From Loxodes magnus (lineage: Eukaryota; Ciliophora; Karyorelictea; Loxodida; Loxodidae), in the NCBI GenBank assembly GCA_946699065.1, contig CAMPDV010000308.1:62001-126000 (forward strand): a DNA stretch of 64,000 bases, given 5' to 3'. A program made the position numbers and the translations under genes. The notes beneath the pieces were generated by a model that had not been told where the DNA came from, did no database searches, and saw nothing but the letters and a program-made list of their open reading frames with translations. Within the stretch, counting starts at the first letter, position 1, and the number at the start of each line of letters is the position of its first letter. Of this stretch, positions 25,855 to 36,599 are shown piece by piece.

Positions 25855-25985
25855 CTTTGGCGGAGCTTCAGTGTCTCCCGCCTATCGTTATTTTCTCTTT
25901 TTAGGAGGTGGGGCGGGAGAGTATCACGCCTATGAAAATTTTTATAGCCCAACCCCTTTACTTCGGGCCTTAATCTGAATGAATT
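25855..25985 (-). other. GC-rich leader upstream of an ORF1-like gene
   Basis: An isolated GC-rich island. Sense-strand GATACTCTCCCGCC near 25,930 resembles GATACTCCCCCAACCGCC near 40,060, which also lies just upstream of a minus-strand ORF1/gag-like gene, and both are followed by AAAAAG and A-rich sequence. Two copies of GGCGG/CCCGCC on the plus strand and an imperfect AGCCC...GGGCC inverted repeat are present. It may be the 5' untranslated or promoter region of a retroelement family. Confidence 0.4.
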
Positions 25986-26481
25986 CTCCCTCATCAAAAG
26001 CATCCTCTTTTAAGAACTTCCATTTTATTTAAAAAATAATTTAAGATTAAAAAACTATATCTTTGTTTTTCTATAATTAATCAAAATATTTTTTAATTAT
26101 TTGATTATTTTAATATTAATTAAATTAAAGTTTTAATTTTTCTTAATTTTGATGAAAAATAAGAGTTTTATATTAATTTTAATTTGTGTATTTAGTTGCG
26201 TTTAATAGTCTTGACATTATTTTTTAGCTATTAAATTTAATAATTATTTAATATATAAATGATATATTTTTTATTATTTTTTAGAATGAAATAAAACTAT
26301 TTTTTATTTCATTGTTTCTGAATAGATTAATTTACAATTTTTCAGAGAGATTATGAGAACTTATAGCACATAATAAACAGCTAATTTAAAAACGACTTAT
26401 TTAAGAAAATATTGCTTAAATCAAATTATGATAAAAAGGAATTATTTTTTAAACTAATCCTACTTATCTGAGAGCGTTTGA

Positions 26482-26814
26482 ATGATTACTGAAGTTACTA
26501 TGACTTAAATCGTGACTAATAAAATAGGAGATGAAATAGAAATTAAAAGTACTGAAATAAATAAAATTTTGGAAAAATTTAAGGATCTATTCTCCAAAAA
26601 AATGAATTGGAAGATAAAAAGGTACTTATTTTCAATTCTTACGAAAATATTATAGAATTTTTTTAGCTTCAAAGATTAAAAGATAAGATAATCAAATATA
26701 TTAAAGAAAATTAATAAGATTTTATATAAATAACAAAAAAATACAAAAAGAAAATATTTTGAACTAATTTCAAGCAAGGTAAAAGTCGAGTTGTAACTAT
26801 CGATATTAAAATGA
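26482..26814 (+). CDS. Short ORF, possible LINE-derived remnant
   Basis: ATG at 26,482 to TGA at 26,812-26,814, 110 residues (MITEVTMTQIVTNKIGDEIE..., EINKILEKFKDLFSKK). Composition is moderately balanced for this genome. The flanks are AT-rich and no domain is recognised. Confidence 0.28.
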
Positions 26815-27229
26815 AAAATAATTACTACAATGTCAAAAATCGAAAACAGAAACGGAAATAAAAAATAAGGAAATAATTATTAAACTTTAATTTGATAAAA
26901 AAAATAATTTATTACTCAATTTGGATTTAAATCATCTTTCTTGCTACTTTCATAAATAGATTATATCTGAATATAAAAAAAACATTATAATGAGATATTG
27001 AATTTGTATTTCTTGAAAACATAAAAAGTAAATTTAAAGTTTAGTTTAGATTCTATTTCATAATTGAAAAAATATTATTTAAAATTATTATTTTAATTTT
27101 CTTTAAATCTTAATTTAAATTTTGTTTTTATTTTGCTATAATTAAGTTTTAGATGAAATAAAAAATATTTTTAAGTAAAAATTTTAGTTTTTGTAAACAT
27201 AATTTTAATTATAATCTAAATTTTAGCTT

Positions 27230-27585
27230 TAAATACAAGGCTTTAATAAATAAATCATATAAATAAATAATAAAAAAGACTAGAGAGCGCGTAGCATCAC
27301 AATGGTACGTGGTTTTTTAATAAATATTTTTAAAGTTAAAAAATTATTTTCTGAAGTCTTCCACAGTGCTAGCATTTTTGTGAGTCTTTTCTTCCATAGA
27401 GCTATTATCAGAATGCTCCCTTAGAGACCTTAGTATCTGGTATCTTTCATCAAAAAAATTACTTGATATCTCTTCAGTCTTTGTCTTCTCTCTTGGCTCC
27501 TACCAAGATTCTTGTTAGGTTCTTCGCCTATGGTTCTTCCTGGTATCAAATCTTAAGTCAATGCCAATTAGAAGATTGCTCCTCC
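27230..27585 (-). mobile_element. Truncated LINE 3' end downstream of the main LINE
   Basis: Minus-strand fragment ending in a hairpin at about 27,289-27,312 (CGCGTA...TACGTG, one wobble), then a tail with TTATTTATTTATATGATTTATTTATT. Its 5' side abuts the tail of the main LINE at about 27,586. It therefore looks like an older LINE 3' end into which, or next to which, the main LINE inserted. No coding part is preserved. Confidence 0.5.
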
Positions 27586-27616
27586 TTATTTATTTATATT
27601 AAATAAATATGATTAT

Positions 27617-27650
27617 AGAGCAGCGCATAACACCTTGTTGGCTCGCAGCT
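27617..27650 (-). other. Terminal hairpin at LINE 3' end
   Basis: GAGCAGCG...CGCAGCTC forms an 8 bp stem with one mismatch just before the A/T tail. Analogous hairpins directly before (TTTA)n tails occur at 4,661, 22,331, 27,289 and 37,095. Such 3' stem-loops are known to be the reverse-transcriptase recognition site in several LINE families. Confidence 0.6.
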
Positions 27651-28052
27651 CTTTCAGTATTAATATTTAAAATTAAAAAAATTTTCTCTAAATCTTGATT
27701 TCATTCTATTCGTCCAAAGAGTCACTTCATCTTCTCCAAATGGAGAATCTTCTTATTAAAAATTATTCTTAAATCTTGAGTCAAATGCTTCAATCTTTCA
27801 GAATAAGGTCTAAATAAGAATTAGTTATTAAGTCATTAATTAGAAGACCCGTCAGTCAAACTTTCATACTGCTAGAGAGAACCTTCGGGGTAAGTTAGGC
27901 ATGTCAACCGAGTTTATCCATCCTTCTCCGTGGTGGTATCTAGTGCGAGATTACTCGCAATGCAATATACACTGCATCAGATTGCCTATTAGTTTTCTGA
28001 CGCGGCCGATATCCATTTTATATTTTTTAAATTTAACTAAAAAAATTTGTGG

Positions 28053-28092
28053 TACCTTCAATTTTCAGAATATGTTCTTCCAATTGAAGGTA
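28053..28092 (-). other. Perfect 11 bp hairpin in LINE 3' untranslated region
   Basis: TACCTTCAATT (28,053-28,063) pairs perfectly with AATTGAAGGTA (28,082-28,092) across an 18-nt loop, 29 bp after the ORF2 stop. It may be an RNA structure used for reverse-transcriptase recognition, 3'-end formation or translation termination; which one cannot be told from sequence. Confidence 0.7.
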
Positions 28093-28120
28093 TTATATTG
28101 TTTTTAAATGTTATTGTATA

Positions 28121-31100
28121 TCAAGTTTATTGCTCTTCAGAACTAATTTTCTAGTTTAGGTTTTTTTTTTCTTCTAAGTATTTCCTTTCTTGTTCATTTT
28201 CAAGCTAACTTTCATTTTTTTCTATTTTCTGTTGTCAATCTTCTTCTTCTTCATCTTCGCTATCGTTTTCCTCTTCGTTCCAATCTTCTTCTTCCTCATC
28301 ATTTTACATCTAATTTTGTTGGACATCTTATTCTTTGTTTTCTTGTTTTTATTATTCTTCATTCTCTTCATTAAAATTTTCTATTCTTAGATTTGCTTCT
28401 TTTTATTATTTCTCGTATTGCTCTTCTTCTTTCTCTTGTTATAGAATTTCTCGCCTCCTTTTAATAAACATTTGAATGAATATTTTTATTTATTCATCCA
28501 CCATTTCTATTTTTTTCTTAGGAAAAGAGTTTATATATAGTTAATCGTAACTTATTAGTTTCAAAATATCACATTAACCAATTTTGGAGAACAATCATTC
28601 TCTTATATCAATGTAATATATACACTCCATTACATGTTGGAGAGTGTCATATTCTCCGCATATACAAAAAGGGTTTTCAATAATATAATTTCGATCTTTC
28701 AGAGTCTTTCGAAATGCGTAAGACTGGCTTCTAATCTTATAGATACAAATTATTTCTTTCAAATATTTTTTGTTTAATTTCGTGTATGTTATTTTGGGGA
28801 ATTATCTTAGGTTTTAAAATTGTTCTGTATATATTTATGCAGTAGGCATTCTGCTGAATCTTGAAAGAGCTAATTCAAAATATGTCTTTTATATTTATGT
28901 CTACACATATTTACTGAATTAAATTAAGTTGTTATTGTGCTCTTTATTATCAATTTCTATTTTATAAAATGAGGCCAGTTTCTAAACTTCATCATAATAT
29001 TGATATCCCTCTTTATAATTATTCTCAAACAATATTCCAATAGATGATTAAGGTTGATTTTAGCTTTCATTTCTAATCTTAAAGAAAAACCTGAAATACT
29101 TAAGAGCCATCATGTGTTTGAATGGCATCCAGTTGAGGTCTACAAAGCATGATTCATTAAACGTATTTCCTGCTGATTAAAAGGCTTTTCTGGCTATTAA
29201 TCTCATGCTCTTTTCAATTCTGTTCAAGATTCCATTTATTCCATACTGCACAGTCCAAGGTATTAAGTCCCCACCGTATTCTGCTTTAGGAAGCGTGAAC
29301 AGTCTACAAAGCATTTTGAAATTTCAAGGTGTTACGTTTCTATATCTTGATAATGCAAATACTGCCTTTTTAATTGCTGAAAGATAGTTTGCAGCAACGT
29401 ATTTGCAATGGTTAATTAGATTCTTCTTTTGGTGAAGGATCACCCCTAAATATGTGACTTGCTGTTTCTAAATTATTGCTTGGTCTCCTATTTTTAAGTC
29501 TAGTTTTGTTTCTTTGCTTTTCTTTTTTAAAAACTATAACGTTTCGCATTTGGAGACATTTATTTTAAGAAATGTCTAATTGAAAATGGAGTTTGCTTCA
29601 TTAATAAGTGACTACATATTTTTTTATGAGTTCGATAATAGTATTAAATCGTCAGCTCAACCTCTACAAGTGAACCTATTCTTAAAATTAACACATCTGA
29701 ATCCTAATATTTCTCCTTTGTTTTCTATATGTCTAATGACAATGTCATAGTATAATAATGCAAGCACAGGTCCATGCGAACTTCCTTACATCACTCCATT
29801 GCTAAATTTCAATTTCTTAGAATTTGTTCCGTCTATAATAAAGGAAGTAGTTAAGTTATTATAAAATGATTCTAAAGCCAAGATGAGACCTAGTGGTAAT
29901 TTGACTCTTCTTAGTTATTTAAAAAGAATTCTTCTTTCAATAGAATCAAACATTTTCTCTACGTCAATTAAAGTTGCAATCAGTTTAGTTTTTCCTTTCG
30001 CTTGTTTTCGATAAAGATCTATGATTTATTGGATCACTCATATTTATTAGGTGGTTTATTTGTTCTTCATAAACCCCATTTAGCTTGAGTGGATTAACTG
30101 TCTTTCATAAATTATTGAGTAGAGTCTCTTCGTAAGGGCCTTATCATATAATTTCAAAATAGTATTGATAAGGGAAATAGGGCGTCAGTTTTTTCAATCG
30201 TCTTTACTTCCTTTTTTGAAAATGGGGATTATGATAGAAGTATTAAGCTCTTCAGGAATCCTTCCAATTCTAAGCATGTTATTTATAAAAGAATGAAGCA
30301 TCAACGCTAGATAATATCCTCCATATTTTAGCAGTTCTCCTTTTATTCCATCTGGCCCTGCTGCTTTACCATTAGGAATTAGACTTATAAGTTAGATAAT
30401 CTCTTCTATTGTAAAAGGATCTAAATTTTATAAGTAAGAAAAGGGTTAATTTTGAATTTCTATGTTATTTTCATAAATTGCATCTATTTTCTAGTTACTT
30501 AGTTCAATCTATTGGTTAGTTAAATTCGAATGCTTGCTAAATACCTAATTTTCCCATGCTTCTACAAATTAGTCCTTCAATTCCTTATTAAAGTTCATCA
30601 AATTTCTTTGTCTAGGGTTAAGTATTTTCTTTGCTTAAGAAAACATATCTTTTGTGGTTTCATTGAGGAGTAGGAATCTGTTTTTGGCCTTTTGTTTTTT
30701 AAATTTTCATAAATGATGCTAAAAGCTTTTTCATAATGTGTTCGCTCTTTAGTGAAGATCAATGATTTCTTAGTTATTCCTCCCTATATATGCTAAAGTT
30801 TCTTTGTACAATTAATTTGCTCTCTTTGCTTCGATATATTTTTATGTGAGGTCCTTAGGAAGTCTATTATACTTCGGGTCTGGGATAAATGAGCCTAAAA
30901 CTTAATCTGCATTGTTCTAAATGCAGTCTCTAATATAAGTGTATTAATATTCTAAGTTATCTCTATCAATTAGGAAGAATACTTCTACTTAATCTTTGAA
31001 TGAATTCTAATAGATAAATCTATCAATAGGATCCTACAGTCTACTTATTTTGTACTTTCTCACTTTTATTTTTTCAGTTTGAAGATGAGTATGGTATACA

Positions 31101-32431
31101 AATTCAACTGTGAATGGAATATGATCTGAAAATAAGCTATAATTATGAACCTGAAAATTTCTAAATTAATTCATATTCAAGTGATTACTGATGACAATAT
31201 AATTGTTGCAATACATATTTTTATTCCCTTTATGTAAACATGTGTTCATATTTGCATCGTTTATTATTTCTAAATCGTTTTAGAGAATGAATTCTTAGAA
31301 TCTATTTGTATTGTCATAGTTGTTAATAGGGTTATCCCCAAAGTCTTATAGTAGAGCGTTAAAATCTCCTAATAATATATGTGAGTTGTCAGGAAAAGAA
31401 TTAAGGAATACATTTATATATTCATATGCTTCGTCTTTTATATTTTCACTCTTGCTGTTATCTGGCATGTAACAAGATGTTATGAATATATTATCTAGTT
31501 TGATTGTAACGAACCTCTCTTGAGCTAATTGTTATATGCTATTCTATTCCGTGCTATTAAGTTAATCTCTAACAATTAAGCAAACTCCTCCTCCTTTTCC
31601 TGAGTTCTTGAAATAGGTCCTATATCCATTAATAAGTATTGGAGGATAGTCTTATTTTTATCACGTTTCATTAATTGAGAAAATGTCTAAGTCATTATTT
31701 CGTATAAATTCTTCCACGTTTAATTGCTTGCTTCCAATTCCATTTATGTTAATATGTCCAAGCTTTATTATGCCTATCTCTCTTTGCTTATCGATTGGCA
31801 TCTTTATTTCTTAATTCCCAAATTCTTGTTTGCATTAATATGGTTATTCTACATTGTTCTCTACACCTCCTTTGAGTCTTAGTTATTTTTAAAGGACAAT
31901 ATAGTTAATTCTAAAATCGGTTTATAGCAGCGTTTTAACTATATAATTTCCGTTTTTTATAAATCGATGAATTTCTTATGATGAAGTCAAAACTCCTCCT
32001 TTTATTCCTGGCTCATAAATACAGAGAATCTTCTCATTTTGATGAATTTATATGTTAAGCAATTTGGGGCAATTTTTGATATATTACCTGTAACTTATTA
32101 TAATGAATAATGTTAATGAATCGTACTTTTCGCTCAATTTATTATCGATTTTTATATCTATTTCATTTCCATCACACGTAGCATGGTTTAGTTTGCAAGA
32201 TAAAGTTATAAATCTATTGCCTACTAAAGTGAAAAGATTCTAATTTCATCATTTATTGGACCTTATAAATTGAATTAGTTAGGCGTCTTTAAATTCGTAT
32301 TTATTTAAAATCTCTTCAATATTTACTTCATTAAACCCAAATTTTGACTATTTTAAGTTTAAAGTGTCTTGGTTAAATTTGGCATCTCTTCAACTTCTCT
32401 TTCCAAATTTTGTTTGGCTATCCCAATTCAT
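28121..32431 (-). CDS. LINE ORF2: APE endonuclease, reverse transcriptase, CCHC, acidic tail
   Basis: 1,436 residues from ATG 32,431 (MNWDSQTKFGK) to TGA 28,121-28,123. An N-terminal ~200-residue region of unknown function comes first. The APE-like endonuclease begins near residue 210 (IIKLGHININGIGSKQLNVEE), with INETW at 253-257 (Trp=UGA), GGGVCLIVRD, GDFNA at 355 and SDH at 435-437. In the reverse transcriptase, a GKAAGPDGIK-type motif lies near 30.36 kb, IIPIFKKGSK leads into NWRPISL (Trp 749=UGA), QGSSHGPVLALLYYD follows, and the catalytic box is G-W-ADD (A926 D927 D928, Trp=UGA). A C-terminal knuckle C1256-x-C1258-x7-H1266-x3-C1270 matches the usual LINE CCHC position. An unusual ~100-residue Glu/Asp/Gln-rich tail (EEEEDWNEEEND, SEDEEEEDW) ends the protein. 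It nicks target DNA and copies element RNA. All motifs share one frame, so it is plausibly active. Confidence 0.92.
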
Positions 32432-32495
32432 CACATATGATGTCTAGATATTTGAATTTTCTAAAATTTCAATCTGCTAATCTTCTTAAATTTAA

Positions 32496-34637
32496 TCAAT
32501 TAAAAGTGTTTATGTTGAAGCGTTTCATTATTTCTTTCAAGTAAGATTGAGTTTTAACATCTTATTATTTTCTCTATATTTCTGAAATTTATGCATAAAC
32601 ATTTAGCTTCAATTCTACTTGATGCTCATAATCCTGCATGAGTTAAACATATAATCCGTTTAATTCATTATATTACTCTTACAGTTTTCCATTATTCTAT
32701 TTTGTGATTTATAGTTCTTGTTAAGAAGCAACTAGCTAATGATTGGTAACTACTGTTATTGTTCCTTCATCCTTAGCCTTGATAGAATTTTAAGTTTAAA
32801 TAACCTAATTCTTTAACTCCATGATTCTTGTCTAACTATAATTGCTTATTAATTTCCCTTTTTCTGTTCATGTTCAAGCATCTTTGCTATTAATTTTTAA
32901 ACAGGTTTGTGTTTCCTTTTCTCAAAACTATTTTTATTAACACGAGACAAGCCTTTAGTAGACACTCTATATATCTTAATTGATAAATTATTTGTTTAAT
33001 TTATCATATAAATTCTACAACTTTGTATACTTCAATTCAACGAAGTCGCACTAGGTAGATTGATCTAAGAATAATAAGTCTGTATCAGTAGTTGAATCTA
33101 AAGTCGATATAGTTTCTTGAGAAATTTAGTTGCTGAATTGAATTTCAATTTATGTTTATTCATTCTATGCCTGAGGAGTGATTGTTTATGTAAAAAGGCT
33201 TTTGACTGATTTGTCATATTTATTTTTTTGAAAGCTCAGTTCCTATGATATTTAATAATTCTCATTTTGTAATAATTAACATTAAGCCTGTTGTTACTGG
33301 CAATTGACTGTGAGTGAATGTACCTTTTAGTCGATCTGATCTATTTTGCTTAATAAATGAAAATTTTCACCTTTGAGATTTTAGTTAAGAGTTTCTACCT
33401 CCCTAAGATGTTATTATACTTCATTATGTCTCAAATTACATTTACTCAATTCAGCTTGAATGAATTAAATTTGAGTAACCAAGTTGTTTATAATATTTTG
33501 GGCTTCTTACTTGGAAGCAAGTATTGCCTCATCTTGTAGTTTAAATGATTGTGTCATGTTCATTAGCTCCTCACTAAGCATAGCTTGTTTTACTATACTT
33601 TGCTATTAAGTCTAAGTGAGAAGTTAACTCTAAGTTTCCAATTCTTATATTTAAGTTAAGGAAAGATCAGTATTCGTTTATATTGATTATTATTTATTTG
33701 TAGCATTATTTACAAATTATTTGGACTAAAGCATTAACTATTTCTACTAATTATCAAACCTTAAGATTTAATTTTTATTCTAGATTTTCTTAATTTACTT
33801 TTGAGCTTTAAATAAATAATTTTGGTATTATTCTAAGTGTATTTTATATTGTGATTTAATGTTTAAAGTTTCTTTATTGTGTTACTCATATATATGTATT
33901 AGCTTTTCTTACAGAGAATTATTTTTAGTTATGAGTTTTTAAATTCGAAATTTAAGATTTTTGCTTTCACTTAGCCTTTAATTTTCAAAAGTATTTGCCT
34001 CTTCTATCTTGCTTTAAATTTTATATTTTAATTTTGCAATTTTTTCTTAAAGTTACGCATTTTAAATCTCAAGATCAGTTAAGTATGTAATATCAAACTT
34101 CTCTTAGTAATCAGTTTAAATGTCTATTGAAATCTGCTATTGAATTTTAATGCTATTTTGTGTATTGAATTGTTGAATTTTTATAGTCTCTTATTAATTT
34201 TGTATTTAAATTTAATTTTAGTTTTTAATTAAAGAAATATCTTAAATATCCTAAGTATCTAAAGTATCTTACTGTATATTGGATATTTTAGATACCATCG
34301 TAGAGGTTGAAGTAACAAGCTAGTCTTTTTACCTATAAGTATATTTCCTATATTTGAGATTAGTCTTCAATTAATGTCCACGTTTTAAAGAATTGCCAAG
34401 CTGTCTTAGTGGAATTCGAAGATATCTATTAATTTGGCATTAACTGCAGCTCTTTAGCAAATTTCTTAGTAATTTCATGATATTATCAACGGATTTAAGT
34501 TGCAGCGATTCCATGTCTATTTCATAAAAGTAGTTGAGCATCTGCCTATGCTCATCGTTTTAGAAAGCAGCTTCTTTATTTTTAGATAAAGAAGAGTCGC
34601 TAAGAAAGAAATCTTGCGAATTTTTGTACATGTCCAT
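32496..34637 (-). CDS. LINE ORF1 protein, long Gln-rich coiled coil
   Basis: ATG at 34,637; a single frame to TGA at 32,496-32,498 gives 713 residues. It starts MDMYKNSQDFFLSDSSLSKN, then a basic patch (LKTNLKYRKYTYRQK) and a Ser/Thr run. Most of the rest is Gln-, Glu-, Asn-rich coiled coil (for example LEIQNAQLQEKIAKL, HLREVETLNQNLKGEN, NNGKLQEQYNELNGLYVQL). The C-terminus is basic (SYLKEIMKRFNINTFN). No zinc knuckle or RRM was recognised. Three UGA codons read as Trp in the last 150 residues. ORF1 proteins bind element RNA and act as nucleic-acid chaperones; that role is inferred from position and coiled coil. The TGA chosen as stop lies 64 nt before the ORF2 ATG; the same frame could also run on through it. 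Confidence 0.75.
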
Positions 34638-34654
34638 TTTTTTTATTTATTATA

Positions 34655-35227
34655 TCCATTTTATATTATTATAATAAAAATCCAATAATAGATTATTAAA
34701 TAATTTAAATAATTTGAATATTTAATTTAACTGAACTTTATTATTTTAAATTAAGAAAAATATGCTATCCAATATATTTCTATTAATGTAAATTATTTTA
34801 ACAAAATCTTATCAAATAAAAAAGTTAGTTAAAAATTTTAATATAGTAAAATTATAATTTGGTATAATTTCTAGTAAGTATATTTTTGCATATTGTTGGA
34901 TTTTATTATTTAAATTTTTCTTAATTACAGAGTCTTAGAAAATTTTATAAATAATTGATAAGAAATAAATTAAAGATTAATAAATAGTTTAATTTATAAT
35001 ATTTATATAAGGTTTACTATCTTATTAAATAAATAAGAATAAATTTGTTTTTTGTTAACTTAAATATTGCTTAACTTTATAGCTTTAATATTTTTTATAA
35101 TGTATATTAAATTTTCTTTAGTTATATAATCATATTGGATTCATTTTTTTATTTTTAGATATCTCTTTAGATAAAATTTTGTAGTCATTTGTTATTTTTC
35201 ATTATTTATTATTTTAAAATATTAATC
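34655..35227. other. AT-rich stretch between LINE and SINE-like copy 2
   Basis: AT-rich with no recognisable gene or terminal repeat, apart from the start of the SINE target site at its right end. Confidence 0.6.
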
Positions 35228-35242
35228 TTATTATATTGAGAA

Positions 35243-35560
35243 ATAATTGAAAAGATGGTGGGAGCTGAGAATGACCTTCGTGATTAAACTTTCTGGTTTT
35301 GTGGCTAGGAACAAGTTCCTTTCCTGTCGCTGAGAAAGTCCCTGGTCAGAGTCATTTTCTGAAGAGAACGCTGTCTTTGAGATTATCCGCTCTTGGTAGG
35401 GGCTTGAAACCTGGCTGCTCATAGCACTGGAGCTCCCTAGCAACTGTGCCTGGAGCACAAAAGGATATCCCCGTTATTCCATAAAAAGAGAGCGTCGGGT
35501 CGTGTAATCGGAAAGGAGTTTCCATTCCAAAAACTTTTTTAGTTGAAATTAATTAATTAA
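35243..35560 (+). mobile_element. SINE-like element R, copy 2, with perfect target duplication
   Basis: About 318 bp, flanked by a perfect 15 bp direct repeat TTATTATATTGAGAA (35,228-35,242 and 35,561-35,575). It starts ATAATTGAAAAGATGG and ends with an (AATT)n tail. Target duplication plus a short A/T tail is the hallmark of LINE-driven retrotransposition. No reading frame is shared with purifying selection among copies, so it is probably non-coding. Confidence 0.85.
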
Positions 35561-35575
35561 TTATTATATTGAGAA

Positions 35576-36590
35576 TTAACTATTCCTTTTTTACTCCTTA
35601 TTTAATATGTTAATTTATAGAATTATTCATAATTGAAAAGAAAACTCTTTATGATAATAAACTTAAATACTTAATTTTGAGAAATTTTAAAATACTAAAA
35701 ATAAAAAATGTAAATATATAAAAGATTATAATATAATGATACTATGTTAATAAATAGTTACTTTATATTTAAAATTGAAAGCTATAAGTCTCTTATTATT
35801 CAAATTTGAAACAATATAATTAAAAATAAATAACTTATAATTAATACTATTTATATAACATATAAACTATTACAATACATTATTACTCTTTTAAATACTA
35901 TTTTAATTATTATTAATTAATTAAATCTTTGCTACTATCAAATACTAAAAATAAAAGCATATTTTTAATAGATACTTTAAATAATATATAAAAAATAGAA
36001 TCTATTTAAAAAGAGGTATGTAGAATTAAATAAAATTAATAGTACTAATTATAATAAATTTATCTTTATAAATTATAAATTTAATACTTTTTAGATTTAT
36101 TTAATTTAATTATAATAAAATTAGAAATTAGAATATTTTCTTAATATTTTTAATTTAGCATAATATAATATCAAACATTAATATCTTAGTTAACTAAATA
36201 CTACTTCATAATTTATTTGATAAGCATATTAATAAAAATTTAGCTATAGCTTATTAAATGGGAATTTTTATTAATTAATAAATTGTCTAAGATTCTAATA
36301 AAATCAAAATAATCATTTTTATTTAAAAAAGTTTTAATAAAAACTAATAAATAGTTTTAGTTGGAGATAATTGAGAATTATATAACTAATTATAATAATA
36401 ACATCTAATTTATTTTTTACTTTTAATCCATATAATTATATATAATAAAAATTATAAATTAAGTTAGAAGAATTTTTCATAATAAAAGTAATTTATTTTT
36501 ATTTTAAATAATTTAAGAAAGATTTAATATTTAATTTAATATAAATAAACTTCTATGATTATTACAATTTTTATTAATATTTTTGTTATT
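35576..36590. other. AT-rich stretch, nothing recognised
   Basis: About 1 kb of very AT-rich DNA separating the SINE-like element from the decayed plus-strand LINE. No motif-bearing frame or repeat was found. Confidence 0.6.
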
Positions 36591-36599
36591 TCATTATCA

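Larger units (their letters stand above)
27586..34650 (-). mobile_element. Near-complete two-ORF LINE retrotransposon
   Basis: About 7.1 kb on the minus strand: a very short A-rich leader (AAAAAAAATGG), ORF1 (34,637-32,496), ORF2 (32,431-28,121), a ~500 bp 3' region containing an 11 bp perfect hairpin, a terminal hairpin (27,617-27,650) and a TTTATTTAATATAAATAAATAA tail. Both ORFs are open over their full length under UAR=Gln/UGA=Trp, with all ORF2 motifs, so the copy may be recent or functional. A candidate target duplication (ATAATAAATAA-like) at the ends is imperfect and not convincing. APE-endonuclease plus CCHC places it among the APE-type non-LTR retrotransposons; the clade cannot be assigned by eye. 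Confidence 0.85.

Noticed and set aside
28190..28390. A hydrophobic Phe/Leu-rich plus-strand ORF
   Set aside because: Antisense of the acidic Glu/Asp tail of LINE ORF2, which produces an artificial Phe/Leu-rich reading.
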